Source of the DNA: Rapana venosa
Lineage: Eukaryota; Mollusca; Gastropoda; Neogastropoda; Muricidae
Assembly: GCA_028751875.1 (NCBI GenBank)
Contig: CM054140.1
Span: 24,598,135-24,662,134 of the forward strand
Reading direction: 5' to 3'
DNA length: 64,000 bases
Shown here piece by piece: positions 1 to 10,885 of this stretch. The position numbers and the translations under genes were made by a program. Under the pieces are notes generated by a model. That model was not told the DNA's origin. It was given only the letters and a program-made list of their open reading frames with translations, and made no database searches. Each line of letters opens with the position of its first letter. The stretch's first letter is position 1.

Positions 1-105
1 ATCCTTGAAACTAGCCATAATTTATCGTTCTGAAAAAAAATCTCACTGCTCAACATTGTATACTTTTCTGCAAACAGATCACACACCTAACCAAAACAAA
101 CACCC

Positions 106-136
<31 letters not shown>

Positions 137-324
137 CCAACCCTATAAACTAGCTAAAAAGAAAAGAAAAACAGAAGTTTTTGAGATCATAAAGTACAAA
201 CCACCAGAAAACTAGCTCAGCAAACACTTTTTTTCTTCTGCCAATTTCACACATCATCATAAGACACCAAAAACTGTAAAACTGATATTGACCTTGAGTG
301 ACCTTGACCCTCTAGGTTACCCTG
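1..324. other. ZRANB2 intron or 3' UTR at the left edge
   Basis: There is no coding signal here. The stretch contains a poly-C run (about 103-121) followed by a short CA repeat to about 136. Whether it is intron or 3' UTR depends on use of the donor at 329/328. Confidence 0.5.
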
Positions 325-603
325 TTACCTGGACCTAGATTTTGAACTCTTCTTGTGCCGATCGCTCCGAGATGACCTAGAACTGGAGCGGGAGCGGGAG
401 CGGGACCTTGAACGTGAGCTAGAACTGGAAGACGACGACGAGCTGCCCGACCTCGATGACCTTGATGACCCCGACCTAGATCTTGACCGTGATCGTTTCT
501 TGTCTGCGGATGCATTGTCCCTTTTCTGAGCTGCGGCAGGCTTGCTGTCATCGTCGTCGTTCACCAGATCGTACTTGGAGAGATCTACGTCTTCGTCATC
601 ATC
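325..603 (-). CDS. ZRANB2: ZRANB2 coding exon 6 (RS domain, possible read-through terminal exon)
   Basis: The exon encodes D179 to R270, starting DDDEDVDLSKYDL and then a domain rich in Arg-Ser and Ser runs. The acceptor is tgtgtag|GAT. The reading frame stops at TAA (327-325), but that TAA is part of CCAG|gtaac, a good donor. If the donor is used, the exon ends at 329 and the protein continues into exons outside the window. The human gene has C-terminal isoforms, which would fit. No poly(A) signal is visible between 325 and 1, which favours splicing onward. Confidence 0.85.
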   Translation of the reverse strand, partial: DDDEDVDLSKYDLVNDDDDSKPAAAQKRDNASADKKRSRSRSRSGSSRSSRSGSSSSSSSSSSRSRSRSRSRSSSRSSRSDRHKKSSKSRSR

Positions 604-1518
604 CTACACAACCAGATCGAATGGCTAAGAAAATGAACAGCATGATACAAATATACACTTTTTTTTTACAATATCATTATGTAAAGAAAAATAAACCCAC
701 ACAAAACAAAAAATCCACCCTGAAACACTTTGAAAAGAAATAAGAAAATACATTTTCACAATTTAATATCATTACGTACCAAAAAAACACCAAAACAAAC
801 CCAACCCACCCTGAAATACTATGAATTTTTTTTTTAAATACCACCATATTTTCCCAATCTCACGAAACGAAACAAAAGCGAGTGTAGTGGTATCATCACT
901 CAGCTAACATCTTCACCGAATCTTCACTGTGTTAAGCCCTCTAGGCTTAGTATGCTAAAACAAAGTCTGCTGATCATTCCTTCAGCTGCAGAATTTCACA
1001 TTCAGTGAACAATGTGTGTAAAAATGATTTGGGGAATCAAACAAAAAGGAAAGCGTGAGAGTGAAATAAGGTTAACTTCATGGCTGATTGTCAGCCTGAT
1101 CTTTTATTTCTTTTCTGGTGGCACGATAGCTAGTGGTTAGAGCGCTGAGTTTGTGATGTGAAGACCAAGGTTTGAGCCACAACCTGAGACACCTGTTCAT
1201 GGGGATTTCTTTCCCTGGAGTTAACGCCAGTACCAACACAACTCTCCCCAAAATCCTTTGGGTGAGACTATAAACCAGGTCCCATGTGCAAACACGCACA
1301 ACATCTTGCACACAAGTTTCTTCTTTGTTGCTGTTCCTTGGCTAGAGCTCTGATATTCACCAATGGTGAGATTTTGAGGATAGGTGGGTAAAACATTCAT
1401 TGCACCAAAACTTTAAAATTCACAGCCATCCGCTTCACTCACCTTGATTCTGTCATGTTCAAAGATAGTCTCAAGAAACATACTTCAACATGCTTTCCAG
1501 TAGTTTTCTTAAAAGTTT

Positions 1519-1607
<89 letters not shown>

Positions 1608-3838
1608 TGTGTGTGTTATGGTGTGTGTACAAATGAGTTGTCAATGCTTTAAAGAGTCAGAATACAAGGATACAGTCAGAATACTGTTATAATTACTGAA
1701 AACTGAGGCAACAGCATTCCACTCAGAAGGAATTAAACACTGAAGAAGCAATAAAAAAAAAATACACATTATCTAGAGCAACAATATGTTACTCGACAAA
1801 AAAGATTGCAGGCATTCACAAAGCGAGTAGCTCTAGCTGTGTACTATACCTCGTCTGATTCCAGTTTATATTTGGAGACGTCGCCTCCATCTTCATCGTC
1901 ATCCTCCTCCTCATCTTCTTCTTTTTCCTGTGGCCTTCGACTCACTTCTGCAGGCTGGTCATCAGACGACTTGCTTCGCCTGCTCTTTTTCTTCCGTCCA
2001 AACTGAACACAGACACAGCCAGGGGGCTTGAATTATCGTTACCTTAGGGAGTTGATAGCTGGTGAGAATCACAACAACACTGCTAAAAAGTAAGTTTTCT
2101 AGTAGGAAAAAGATGTCGGTTCTGGGGGCTACAAGTCAAAATCAGGAGGAAAGAAAAAAATTTATGTATGCAAAACATTTTTTTAATTGCTAAGAAGTTT
2201 TTTTTAATACAGCTTCTTCCATCATACCACAGAAACACATTCAAACACACACACACACACATTCTCCCCAGCTCAAATCCACTCTATAAAATATCACAGT
2301 AACAAGTTACATACTCATCAAAGTACATATATATTCTAACCAACCTCCCTCCCCCCCTCCTCCCCCCACCCCTCCCCCCACCCCTCAGCTGGATTCACAG
2401 GAAAGGTTGCTCATAAAAGAGACGGAAATAAATACCACATTTACTTCCGTCAGCCAATGTAAACAAATGTAAAAAGTCAAAGGTTTTTCCTTTCTTTTTC
2501 TTTCTTCAAGCAAAACCATGTATAAATCTTATCAGAGTATCTTAAAGAGTACAAGTGTCTTATAATCTTAAAATGACAAATGAAAATAACTATTTTAATT
2601 TCTACACCCACTGTTTACTAAACGTCACCTCATGACACTTACAGTAGCAAAATAAACAACAAAAACAACAAAAAAGTAAACAAATTTATTTAAAATGGAT
2701 CATGAGGCAAATTTATTCGAAATTTACAAAATGTTCTTACTGAGAATGAAGACTTCTCAAAGTCACAAAGATGACTGTTTGCTTGTAACTGTAACAAGCT
2801 GTTCTCTTCAGTGCTCTTTTGACAGTTTGAGTGACAGACCATACTTTTACAACAAGCAAGTCTTAGGCATCAACCACTTCTGCTGTACCTCTCACTTTTG
2901 TTAGGTTTTCTTTTATCTTTCGTTTAGTAGGGCTTGGTTTGTATTTAATTAAAAGTTTGAACTTACTTCACATGAAGAGTCAAGAGACATGGTACATCTC
3001 CACACATTTTTTTTATTCTGACGTTTCATCTCTGATAGTGTACATCTCCACACATTGTTTTGATTCTGACGTTTCATCTCTGAAATAATGTCCACACCCC
3101 AACGTCACATTCCAATATCCAGAGTAGCGGCGTTTACTGACCTCATCGTATTCCTCATCCGAGTCCTCTCGTTTGATGTACTCCACCACCTCGTCCCTCT
3201 CCATGTAGCCCCCGCCAAAGCCGGTTCTCTGCTCCACACGCCCGTACTTCGGGGAGTTGCACATGTTGCAGTTCATGCGTCGGGCCCAGTTGACATTGCC
3301 ACAGCTGAAAGGCATCATTTCACTTCATCATCACCACAAATTCGTTTTTAAATTTTTTAAAATTTTAAGCATCCCCCCACCACATAACCCCAAACCTCCA
3401 CCAATCAAAAAGACAGTATTACCAAGTTACACTTATTACAGCAACAATAAACAAAATACCCCCCAAAAACAACAAACACACACACACAAAACAAGTCCAC
3501 ATGAGAATACAATTATCTTATAGAACTTTGTAAATACTATCTCAATCCCACATAACATACCATACTCTATGAATTTTTTTTTTTTCAAAAGGGTTTCTGA
3601 TTATAAGCTGCACTTCCCAAAGTTTTACAACAGGTGCTGCACAAATCAAAACAGGAGAAACACAGTTTTGGTCAACATCAGCATTTGGGATTGATAAGAC
3701 TGGTACATGAACACAAAATGATATCAACACTACAACAGTTAAATTCATTCCAACCTGTTTGGGCAATCTCACCTGTCATGACTCAAATCCAGCAACTATT
3801 CCCTTAGTCAAAGATTCTCTCCCTCCTCTCTCTCTCTC

Positions 3839-3897
<59 letters not shown>

Positions 3898-6626
3898 CAT
3901 TAGAGTGATGTACTTGTGATCTGCTGACCCAGGTTTGATTCTCGTTCAAGAGGATTTTTCCTCTGGAGTTAACATCAGTGCCAACTCCACTCTCCCAACA
4001 GTATTTCGGATGAGACTATAAACCGAGGTCCTGTGTGCAAACGCATGCAGAACATCTTGCACATATGTTAAAACCCGTTCTGCTTTTAGGAAGAGTAGGC
4101 CATTGTGTGCTGGCGGGAATGGATGACAAAATTTACAAAACTGCGTACACACGGGGACTGGATGGAAAAAAGCATATGAGTACTTATTCCATTACCTTGA
4201 AATAAAAGATTCAAAATAAAGAAGACACACACACACAAGCTATAAAAGCACAGTCACAACACACTCTTTCCCAGTTTGTTTAATTCATAAATCGCTAGCC
4301 CTCATACCTTTTACACTGCCAGTCGTCAGCACTGAACAGTCCTTTGCTTTTTTCCGCCATGGCTTTGCCGATCTCTGTCCCACCTTTTTTGAATACCGTC
4401 CCATCTTTCCGATCTGGAACCAATGCTGCTCAAAGCAGATGCCCAAGCACACAGTACAAAGTACATGTGTACACGCACGTGTAGAGGTCAATATTAATTG
4501 AGAAAAAAGAACAGACAGAGGGGAAGGAGAGGAACCAATGTTACACTTATGGTGAAGTAACTCGAAGTTCTTGTAAAGCAAATTTTCTTCTAAAAAGGAA
4601 AGAGGCACGGTATACACAATTTAACAGTTCATCCTCAGCACCTCTGTGGCACTGACATGAACGTTTAATTCTTAACATTTAACAAAACAGTTTTAAGTGG
4701 TTAAAGTGCCGGACTTCTGATTCGAAAGACACAGGTTTGTTAAGCCCAAGTCATAGATTATGGAGTTGGGTCAGGGTATTTTTCTTCATTTAACGCTGGT
4801 CAGGACTGGATGGACACTATACTGCAGCCAAGTGGCTAAGGCTGTTTGACTTCAATCCTGTGGGACTACAAAGTTGTGGAACTGAATCTTGGCAGCAGCA
4901 TCTGGTGAATTAAGGGCTGGGATTTTTATGAAGTGCCAGGTCTGTTAAAGTGCAGACCTGCCAGTGCCTTACTCATTGAGGTTGTGCCAAATCTTAAGCT
5001 TCAGCACTCCTCTCCTTCACTGTGACGTGCCGAAGCTTAAGATTCGGCAGAATTACAATTTTTTTTAAATACACTAAAGTGATGTTCAACTCAAGGGAAA
5101 GTACTCTGGCCTGCACAGCAATCATTTTTCTAAACACAGTTGCTTTCCTTGACCATAAGCTTGTCTAGTTTGTGTCTGTTGGCTAATTTTGCTTGACATG
5201 TCAACAAGTGATATCTTTGGGATTTCAGGCTCTCCAGTGTTATGATTCTTTAAAAAAAAAAGTTATACAAAAAGTGACATCAGATGGATTCAGCCAACTT
5301 CAGGGAACTTTACTTTGGTGAAAAATAATCACATTGCTTGAAGGGGACTAGCGGATGAACAGTTCAAGCTATGTAAAGATAAGCAGCCCTAGTTTTCAAA
5401 ACTTTTTATTTTTCAGCATTCAGTGACATATGTTGAAAATTTGTAAAAAATAAATAGTCATCTATTGAAAAACTATAAAACAATCTCAAAAGTAGACATT
5501 ATAAACTTTTCAATGATGTATAATGTGTATGTAATTATTATGTTGGGTAAGTCTGCTGAATTTTTCAAATATAGCCCAAATCACGTGTAGCCACAAAACG
5601 GTGGGACTCATTTCACTGCAACTCCATTGAGTTAATTCCCTTTATCACATGCAGAAGATCATGATATACACATTAAAGATCCCATAATTCATGTCAACAT
5701 TTGGTGGGTTATGGAAACATGAACGTACCCAGCATGCATCCTGTAAAAAACATAAGCTGCTCTGATGATGGAATGTGTTGGCTAAGACCAGTGGGCAAAC
5801 CTCCTGTAGAGTTACAAGCACAAGAGTAGACCAGGCACTATGCTGCATGTATGCATCCCACCCTATACTATAGAATAACTTTAAACAATAAGGTAATGCA
5901 GGGAAGAAAATTTTGAGAGAAACCTGTCAGGACTGACTTGATCCCTGGAAGACTTTGGATGAGGTTATAGAAATGACGACCAGACAGCAAACACAATATT
6001 TAGCAATTTTATACATGATGCATATACATGCATTAAAATAACCTGTCCATTTTTTTATGAAGAGCACTTACACTTGTTATGGTCCAAGATATGACATGGA
6101 TTTTATAATACAGAAAATACTCCGCATCTACCGAAGGCTTTGCTGTTGCGTGTGACTGAAGACCTGGTGAAGGATCTGCCCAACTGCCAATATGATGAAG
6201 CATATTTTCCACTCCCTATGTAACACCTTGTTGGGAATGTCAAAACCCAAATCCCATCATTAAGATTATGGGAACTTTTGTCTTTTTGTACAAACAAACA
6301 AAAAAAGTTTCACGTCCAGACTCAAGAGTCTGATTGTGCTACAGGCTCGTTTTCTGCCATGTATTGCAAATGAAAGTGTTGAGCACTCAGGAAGCTAAAG
6401 AAGAGACTTGGGGTGGGGTGGGGGTATTCAGTTGTGATAATAAATATTTCTAGAACTGTGCTTAGTTCCTTCAAACATCTATGAACTTGGTATTCTCCCA
6501 CAAACTCATAATAAGCACACTCTGCATACTAAAGCAAAAAACCACTTAACCAGTGACACTAGTGACAGCATTCACCTCGTAAAAAGAAATTGAACGCCCC
6601 CCTTCCCCCCAAAAAAAAAACAACAA

Positions 6627-6698
<72 letters not shown>

Positions 6699-6981
6699 AT
6701 AGTTAGATGATTCTTATAAAAAATAAAAATACACTAAAAGTAAAACAAACAAGAAAAAGAAAACAAAGAATTGATGATAACAATATATTAAAAAAATGAG
6801 AAGAAGAAGAAGAAGAAGAAGAAGAAGAAGAAAGGCATGAAAATATATTAAAGGGAAACTCATGTCCAACTCACCTTTGCCACATTTGTTGCATTCTGAC
6901 CTGCGGGCAAAATTGACATTGCCACATCTGGAAACACACACACACACACACACCACACACACACACACGCACACACGCACG

Positions 6982-7013
<32 letters not shown>

Positions 7014-9793
7014 GTCTTGTCAGGTCTTGTTGGCTACAGGCAAAAGACATCATGATCATGTCATTTGCACTTAAAGTAAAAGAAGTTATTATTTTGAGGA
7101 TGTTGGCAAAGTAAGTACCCTAGTATACTTAAATACTGTCTGCGATCTATTTCAAACCTGAAACTTTGAAAATATGAAGCTTTCTCCCTCTTTCCCTTTC
7201 CAATAAAGCTGAACATTGTGAAAAGAATACATACTATTTTTACACTAATGACAGCCACTCAATCCCAACCCTAATAGATTTCTTTTTTATTTTTATTTTC
7301 AACAGAACATCTCTACTAGTACTGTGTTTTAAAAGCTTGTTTTTGTCTTTCACATAAGAATCTTGTGCAATAACATTAACACTAATACAGTAACAGTAAT
7401 AACAGCTGTACCCACATCACCTGAAAAGCAGCAAATGCAGATCACTCAGTTTCTCTTGTATTGCCAAGGATTAATTCACATCTGCAACAATCTCCTCACT
7501 AGTTTACCTCAGACTGTACATTTCAAGGACCTTCAAAAGTTCAAGTTCAATGCCTTCAGGCTGTGCAGAATGTAACACTGACAGCTTGGACTGAGAGACA
7601 AAACTGTAAACTGTCATGTAAATTTACTATCGATTACATGATGATCACTATCAGTATCTCTCCTGTTCTCAACCGACCACATTGGCTTGTAGTTGTACAG
7701 TTGTGGTTTGTGAACATGCTAGTTAAATACTGCCAATAGGCAATACTAGACCCAAGGTAATTATTAATTATATATAGTATTATATCATTACGGTAGTGTA
7801 GAAAACCTCCCAGCCTACCTACCTCAAATCTATTCTGAGTATTCATAACCTTCAGTAGTAAAACAGTTAAATCTTTGGCTCTGCAGTTGTTCCCAGCTCA
7901 TATCACATGTATTTTATGATCAGCAAGAATTTGCTGTCAGCCATCACCATCAAAGTGATACAGTTCAGGAAACCTAAAGGTTTCCAATCTACTACAAAAA
8001 TTATTACTTGATTTTACAGATCCATATATTATAATATTTATAATTATATGCTCATCAGGCCTTCAGTTAGCATAAATGTGTGTGTACACTTGTGTGCCTG
8101 GGTGCTTGCGTGCATGCGTGTGTGTGTGTGTGACTGTGTCCAGCCAGTGTGTATGACTGTGTCAGTGTGTGTTGTGTGTGGGGTGTGTGTGTGTGTGTGT
8201 GTGTGTGTTGTTGTGTGTGTGTGTGTTTGACTGTGTGTGTGTCACTGTGTGTGTGTGTGTCACTGTGTGCCATGTGTGTATACTTATGTAACTGCAATTG
8301 CAGGGAACATGCAGATTTTTTAACACATGTACATATAATATACACGTATGTATACATGTACAAAGAGCATGTCACTATACATGATGTATGTCCAAAGCAT
8401 GCATGCATGCATGCATGTACATTAACTTGATTAAGTGTGTGTGTGTCCATGTGTAATTTATAGACTGTTAACTGTAAAGTGTAAGAGCTTCAATCCTAGC
8501 CATGCAGATCTTTTCGTATTTAAAATAAAAGGACCCTAGTAGTAGTACTGTAGTAATCTACTGAACTAGTACTTTATCGGCTCCACTGTCAATTAATGAT
8601 GTCGTGGCAACTCATTGTTAGCCACTAAGTCAGTAAGTGCATAATTTAAAAATATCCAGCAAGCACTCTAGCTTCAGTATGGGTTTTGTTCTTAATGTTG
8701 TTAGTGTCTATGTAATTACTAATGTATGTAGACATGTACATGTATTACAAGTATACTTCTGCCAGCAGTAGTGTTGATCATGTAAATGTTATCTAGAGTA
8801 ATGCCCATTGGCACTGTACTAGTGATTTGCTGACCTGGGTTTGAATATATCCTTTGAGATTTTTTTCCCTCTGGAGATAACATCACTGTCATCAGTTCTA
8901 CTGAATCCACTCCTTCAGATGAGACTATAAACCGAGATCCCATGTGCCAGTGCATGAATACTGCATAGGCTAACATCCTTGCACACAGTGGCACACATTA
9001 AAACCCATCCCATTTTGGTGTTTTCCAAGAGTAGGCCATTGTGTTTGATGGGTACAATGACAAAATTTACAAACTGCATATACACACTGGGACTTGGATG
9101 TAAAAAAAAAAGAAAGGACTGGAGTGCTTATTCTATTAATGTATTATCCTCGAAATAGATAAATGAATAAACATTCCATGTGCTACCTCTTTTGCCTACT
9201 TTGGAAAACTGAACTGCATTTGATGTATCAAATTATAAAGACATTACATTTATGATTTTAAAAAAAACAATAACAACAAAACCAACATATATGTTGATTA
9301 TTACCATTACTGGTATTAGACAGTGGGCTGAGTAGGCTATCATTGTATCAATAAGTTAAATAACTGAATTATAGGCCCTATCGATCTGATTCTGAATATT
9401 TATTATCAAGATATTGATTCCATATTATTTTGTCTGATCACAAAAGAAACTTCATTTCGTTTGTACAGTTACAATATATGCTGTGAAAATATACAACCAT
9501 CTAGCTATTCTTTTGAAAAAAGAAAGTTGATTATTGCGCTGGGAATGAAAATAGTTGATCTAATATTACACTTTTCCGCCACAAGATCTGATTCGGCCCG
9601 AGTTTCACGTCTTCCGACACGTATTCGACTTCAGATAATTTTGAGTTTTGTTATACAATGTACATTTTGTATACGTTTCTTTACTTAAAAACCAACAACA
9701 AAGGTGCACACATTTTAACATCGTGTGTTCTTACTTGGGATCAGAGCAAATCCAGTCGCCTTCGTTAGGCTTGAATCGTGAAGACGCCGACAT
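325..9793 (-). CDS. ZRANB2: ZRANB2: two-zinc-finger RS-domain splicing factor (gene-level entry, 6 coding exons seen)
   Basis: ZRANB2 is a nuclear SR-like protein that binds GGU-containing 5' splice-site-like RNA and affects alternative splicing. Six exons join in frame on the minus strand (9793-9735, 6927-6875, 4413-4308, 3304-3142, 2002-1850, 603-325), all with AG/GT borders, to give 270 aa. Finger 1 has W14, C16, C21, N25, C32, C35. Finger 2 has W69, C71, C74, N78, C85, C88 and keeps D68, N76, V77, W79, R81, R82, N86, which I recall as the GGU-contact residues of the human protein at the same numbering. A GGTEIGK-type linker, an acidic stretch (about 150-190) and a C-terminal RS domain follow. 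Human ZRANB2 is about 330 aa, so the RS tail is short. The stop codon overlaps a good splice donor, so more exons may lie left of position 1. Identity is near certain; the 3' end is not. Confidence 0.95.
1118..1320 (+). repeat. SINE-A copy (divergent) in ZRANB2 intron 5
   Basis: A tRNA-like head (agctagtggttagagcgctg) is followed by the family core: a ggagttaac block, then the gagactataaacc block, then an acatcttgcacaca block. The usual 3' part is missing; from 1333 the sequence runs into repeat D (ggctagagctctgatattcaccaatggtg), so the two repeats abut. Confidence 0.75.
1520..1625. repeat. (GT)n microsatellite
   Basis: A nearly pure GT run of about 90 bases lies in ZRANB2 intron 5. Its translations are Cys-Val shadows and not genes. 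Confidence 0.95.
1850..2002 (-). CDS. ZRANB2: ZRANB2 coding exon 5
   Basis: This 153-nt phase-0 exon encodes F128 to E178. It starts FGRKKKSRR, matching the FGRKKKK start of the equivalent human exon, then has a long Glu/Asp run and a VSKYKLESDE end. The borders are gttcag|TTT and GACGAG|gtata. Confidence 0.93.
3142..3304 (-). CDS. ZRANB2: ZRANB2 coding exon 4
   Basis: This 163-nt exon completes S73 and encodes C74 to E127. It contains finger 2 ligands C74, C85 and C88 and the RNA-contact residues W79, R81 and R82. After these comes the hallmark RTGFGGGYMERDEVVEYI segment and an acidic EYDE end. The borders are tttcag|CTG and GATGAG|gtcagt; the exon ends in phase 0. Confidence 0.96.
3830..3896. 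repeat. (CT)n then (CA)n microsatellite
   Basis: A CT-rich run passes into a CA run that ends at the head of a SINE-A copy in ZRANB2 intron 3. Confidence 0.9.
3897..4225 (+). repeat. SINE-A copy, nearly complete
   Basis: The head keeps the box-B-like part (cccaggtttgattctcg). All following blocks are present: ggagttaacatcag, gatgagactataaaccgagg, gaacatcttgcacat, tgtgtgctggcgggaatgg, acacggggactggatgg. It ends with the cttattccattacctt block and an A-rich tail. The first bases of the head (box A) are degraded. Confidence 0.85.
4308..4413 (-). CDS. ZRANB2: ZRANB2 coding exon 3
   Basis: This 106-nt exon encodes D38 to K72 plus two bases. It holds the inter-finger linker with the conserved GGTEIGKAMAEKSKGLFS motif and opens finger 2 with D68, W69 and C71. 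The borders are ttccag|ATC and AAAAG|gtatgag. Phases join exactly to exon 2 (split GAT codon) and exon 4 (split AGC codon). Confidence 0.95.
4690..5060 (+). repeat. SINE-C (tRNA-Leu-like) with two hairpins
   Basis: A tRNA-like head at about 4830 (agtggctaaggctgtttgac) with a box-B-like part is followed by gaattaagggctgggatt. The same succession occurs in inverse orientation at 60895-61205, so this is an interspersed family. A second, weaker tRNA-like head lies at about 4695. The 3' half forms two inverted repeats (4935-4962 and 4985-5049). Confidence 0.6.
4985..5049. repeat. Strong inverted repeat (hairpin)
   Basis: Arms 4985-5007 and 5027-5049 pair at 21 of 23 positions around a 19-nt loop; the core is aatcttaagctt. 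A smaller hairpin precedes it (arms 4935-4944 and 4953-4962, 8-nt loop). Both are in ZRANB2 intron 2. Confidence 0.85.
6632..6697. repeat. (AT)n microsatellite
   Basis: A pure TA run of about 66 bases in ZRANB2 intron 2. A (GAA)n run follows at about 6798-6833. Confidence 0.95.
6875..6927 (-). CDS. ZRANB2: ZRANB2 coding exon 2
   Basis: This 53-nt exon encodes K20 to K37 plus one base: CGNVNFARRSECNKCGK, the C21, C32 and C35 ligands of finger 1. The acceptor reads tttccag|ATG and the donor AAAG|gtgag. On the transcribed strand an approximately 80-nt UG-rich repeat ends just before the acceptor. Because 53 is not a multiple of three, skipping this exon would break the frame. Confidence 0.93.
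6932..7012. repeat. (CA)n microsatellite abutting the ZRANB2 exon 2 acceptor
   Basis: On the transcribed (minus) strand this is an interrupted (TG)n tract of about 80 nt that ends four to five bases before the exon 2 acceptor (tttccag). It replaces the usual pyrimidine tract. Confidence 0.95.
8090..8260. repeat. GT-rich microsatellite cluster
   Basis: Interrupted GT repeats with gtcactgtg variants. A short gcatgcatgcatgc run lies near 8398. These are in ZRANB2 intron 1. Confidence 0.9.
8812..9175 (+). repeat. SINE-A copy in ZRANB2 intron 1
   Basis: Recognisable blocks in order: gatttgctgacctgggtttg, ggagataacatcac, gatgagactataaaccgag, a tccttgcacacag block, gagtaggccattgtgt, an acactgggacttggatg block, and an attatcctcgaaatag end with an A-rich tail. 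The head is 5'-degraded. Confidence 0.85.
9735..9793 (-). CDS. ZRANB2: ZRANB2 coding exon 1
   Basis: The ATG is at 9793-9791 and the exon encodes residues 1-19 plus two bases of codon 20. It opens with MSASSRF and carries W14 and C16, the first zinc ligand of finger 1. The donor reads CCCAA|gtaag. The peptide matches the conserved family N-terminus (NEGDWICSDP), which fixes the start. No TATA box or other promoter signal was recognised upstream; the preceding 200 bases hold a T/G-rich low-complexity stretch near 9900-9990. Confidence 0.93.
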
Positions 9794-10582
9794 TGTTGGC
9801 CTTGAGATAGGGTCACCAGAATAAAATGGATATTGCCTGAAGGGAATATGCCTAGTCTCCCTTGATTTGAAAAAACTCTCATTAGTTAAGATAAGGTTTT
9901 GTTTGGTTTTTGTTCTTGTTGTTGTTGTTGGGTTTTTTTGGTTTGGGTTTTTTTGTGGGGGTAAGTTGAACACGGGCTTGGGGTTGTGTGTTTTTAAAAA
10001 AATCAATATTAACAGTTATTACGGTCAAGTCACGTGTGTCAAAAATCGTAGATCCAGCCCAAAGATAATAGCCTTCATTGGGGCCTACCTGCATGCAATA
10101 CCTGAATCACTAAAGGTAGAGAAACACATTTTTATATCAACAGAAGAGAAGAGTACTGTTTTGACTAGTCTGTACGTTTGGGATATATAGAGTGCGTGCA
10201 CACACACACACACACATTCTCTTCACCACCAAGGGCACCACTGACCAGTACTGCTGCTGCTCCTATTAATTCAAGTATAGGGCCTATCTATAATCATCAC
10301 TTGCACAATATTTAACTGGTAATGATTTAGATAGTGACTTCTTATACCACCAAATGATCTTTTCAATTAACACAAATCACTGGGAATTTAAAACATCACA
10401 GCATGATATTTTTTTTAGGGTTTTTTTTTTTTATCAGATTGGAGGCAGGCTACTTATCTTCACCAAACACAGAAAATAATTTTTTTAAAATATGTTTTAA
10501 AAACAAACAAAAAACAACAGCAATACTTTCACACATGCCCATGCCTGTGGTGAGTTAGTGTTGAAGCCTTAACTTAACTTGA
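9794..10582. other. Intergenic, 5' side of ZRANB2
   Basis: No gene is recognised. It should hold the ZRANB2 5' UTR and promoter, but no core motif stands out. It contains a T/G-rich low-complexity run (9898-9990), a CA repeat (10197-10216) and otherwise unremarkable AT-rich DNA. Confidence 0.5.
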
Positions 10583-10885
10583 CTTATGCCTCTTGGTTCC
10601 TTGGGGAACATAGGGCTGCAACAACACCCCTCCAACGAACTCGGTTTGGGGAGATCCTCTTCAGCTCGGCCCATGTCATTCCGGCTGCCTTCGTTTCTTC
10701 GTCAACACTTCTGCGCCAGGTCTGTTTTGGTCGACCAACTTTTGCCCTTGGTTCCTGGCAAGGGCTGCACACACCAATGCTCGGTTTGGGTCTCTTCAGT
10801 GGGTTCCAGGTCAATGTGGCAGGCTGTTGGTGACATTGCCTGTGGCCAGCAAGGGTGCCTGTTCGAGTGGGTCTGCAATTCAATG
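10583..10885 (-). mobile_element. LINE (non-LTR retrotransposon) ORF2 3' fragment
   Basis: On the minus strand a decayed open frame ends VGRPKQTWRRSVDEETKA, then MTWAELKRI and WRGVVAALCSPRN, then a stop. This is the characteristic C-terminal end of an invertebrate non-LTR retrotransposon polyprotein, downstream of the reverse transcriptase, and it resembles the fragment at 55815-56499. Sequence below 10582 has short aactt/gactt repeats that may be the 3' tail. No target-site duplication was identified. Confidence 0.8.

Noticed and set aside
7363..7575. 70-codon frame in ZRANB2 intron 1
   Set aside because: No similarity, no splice signals in matching phase.
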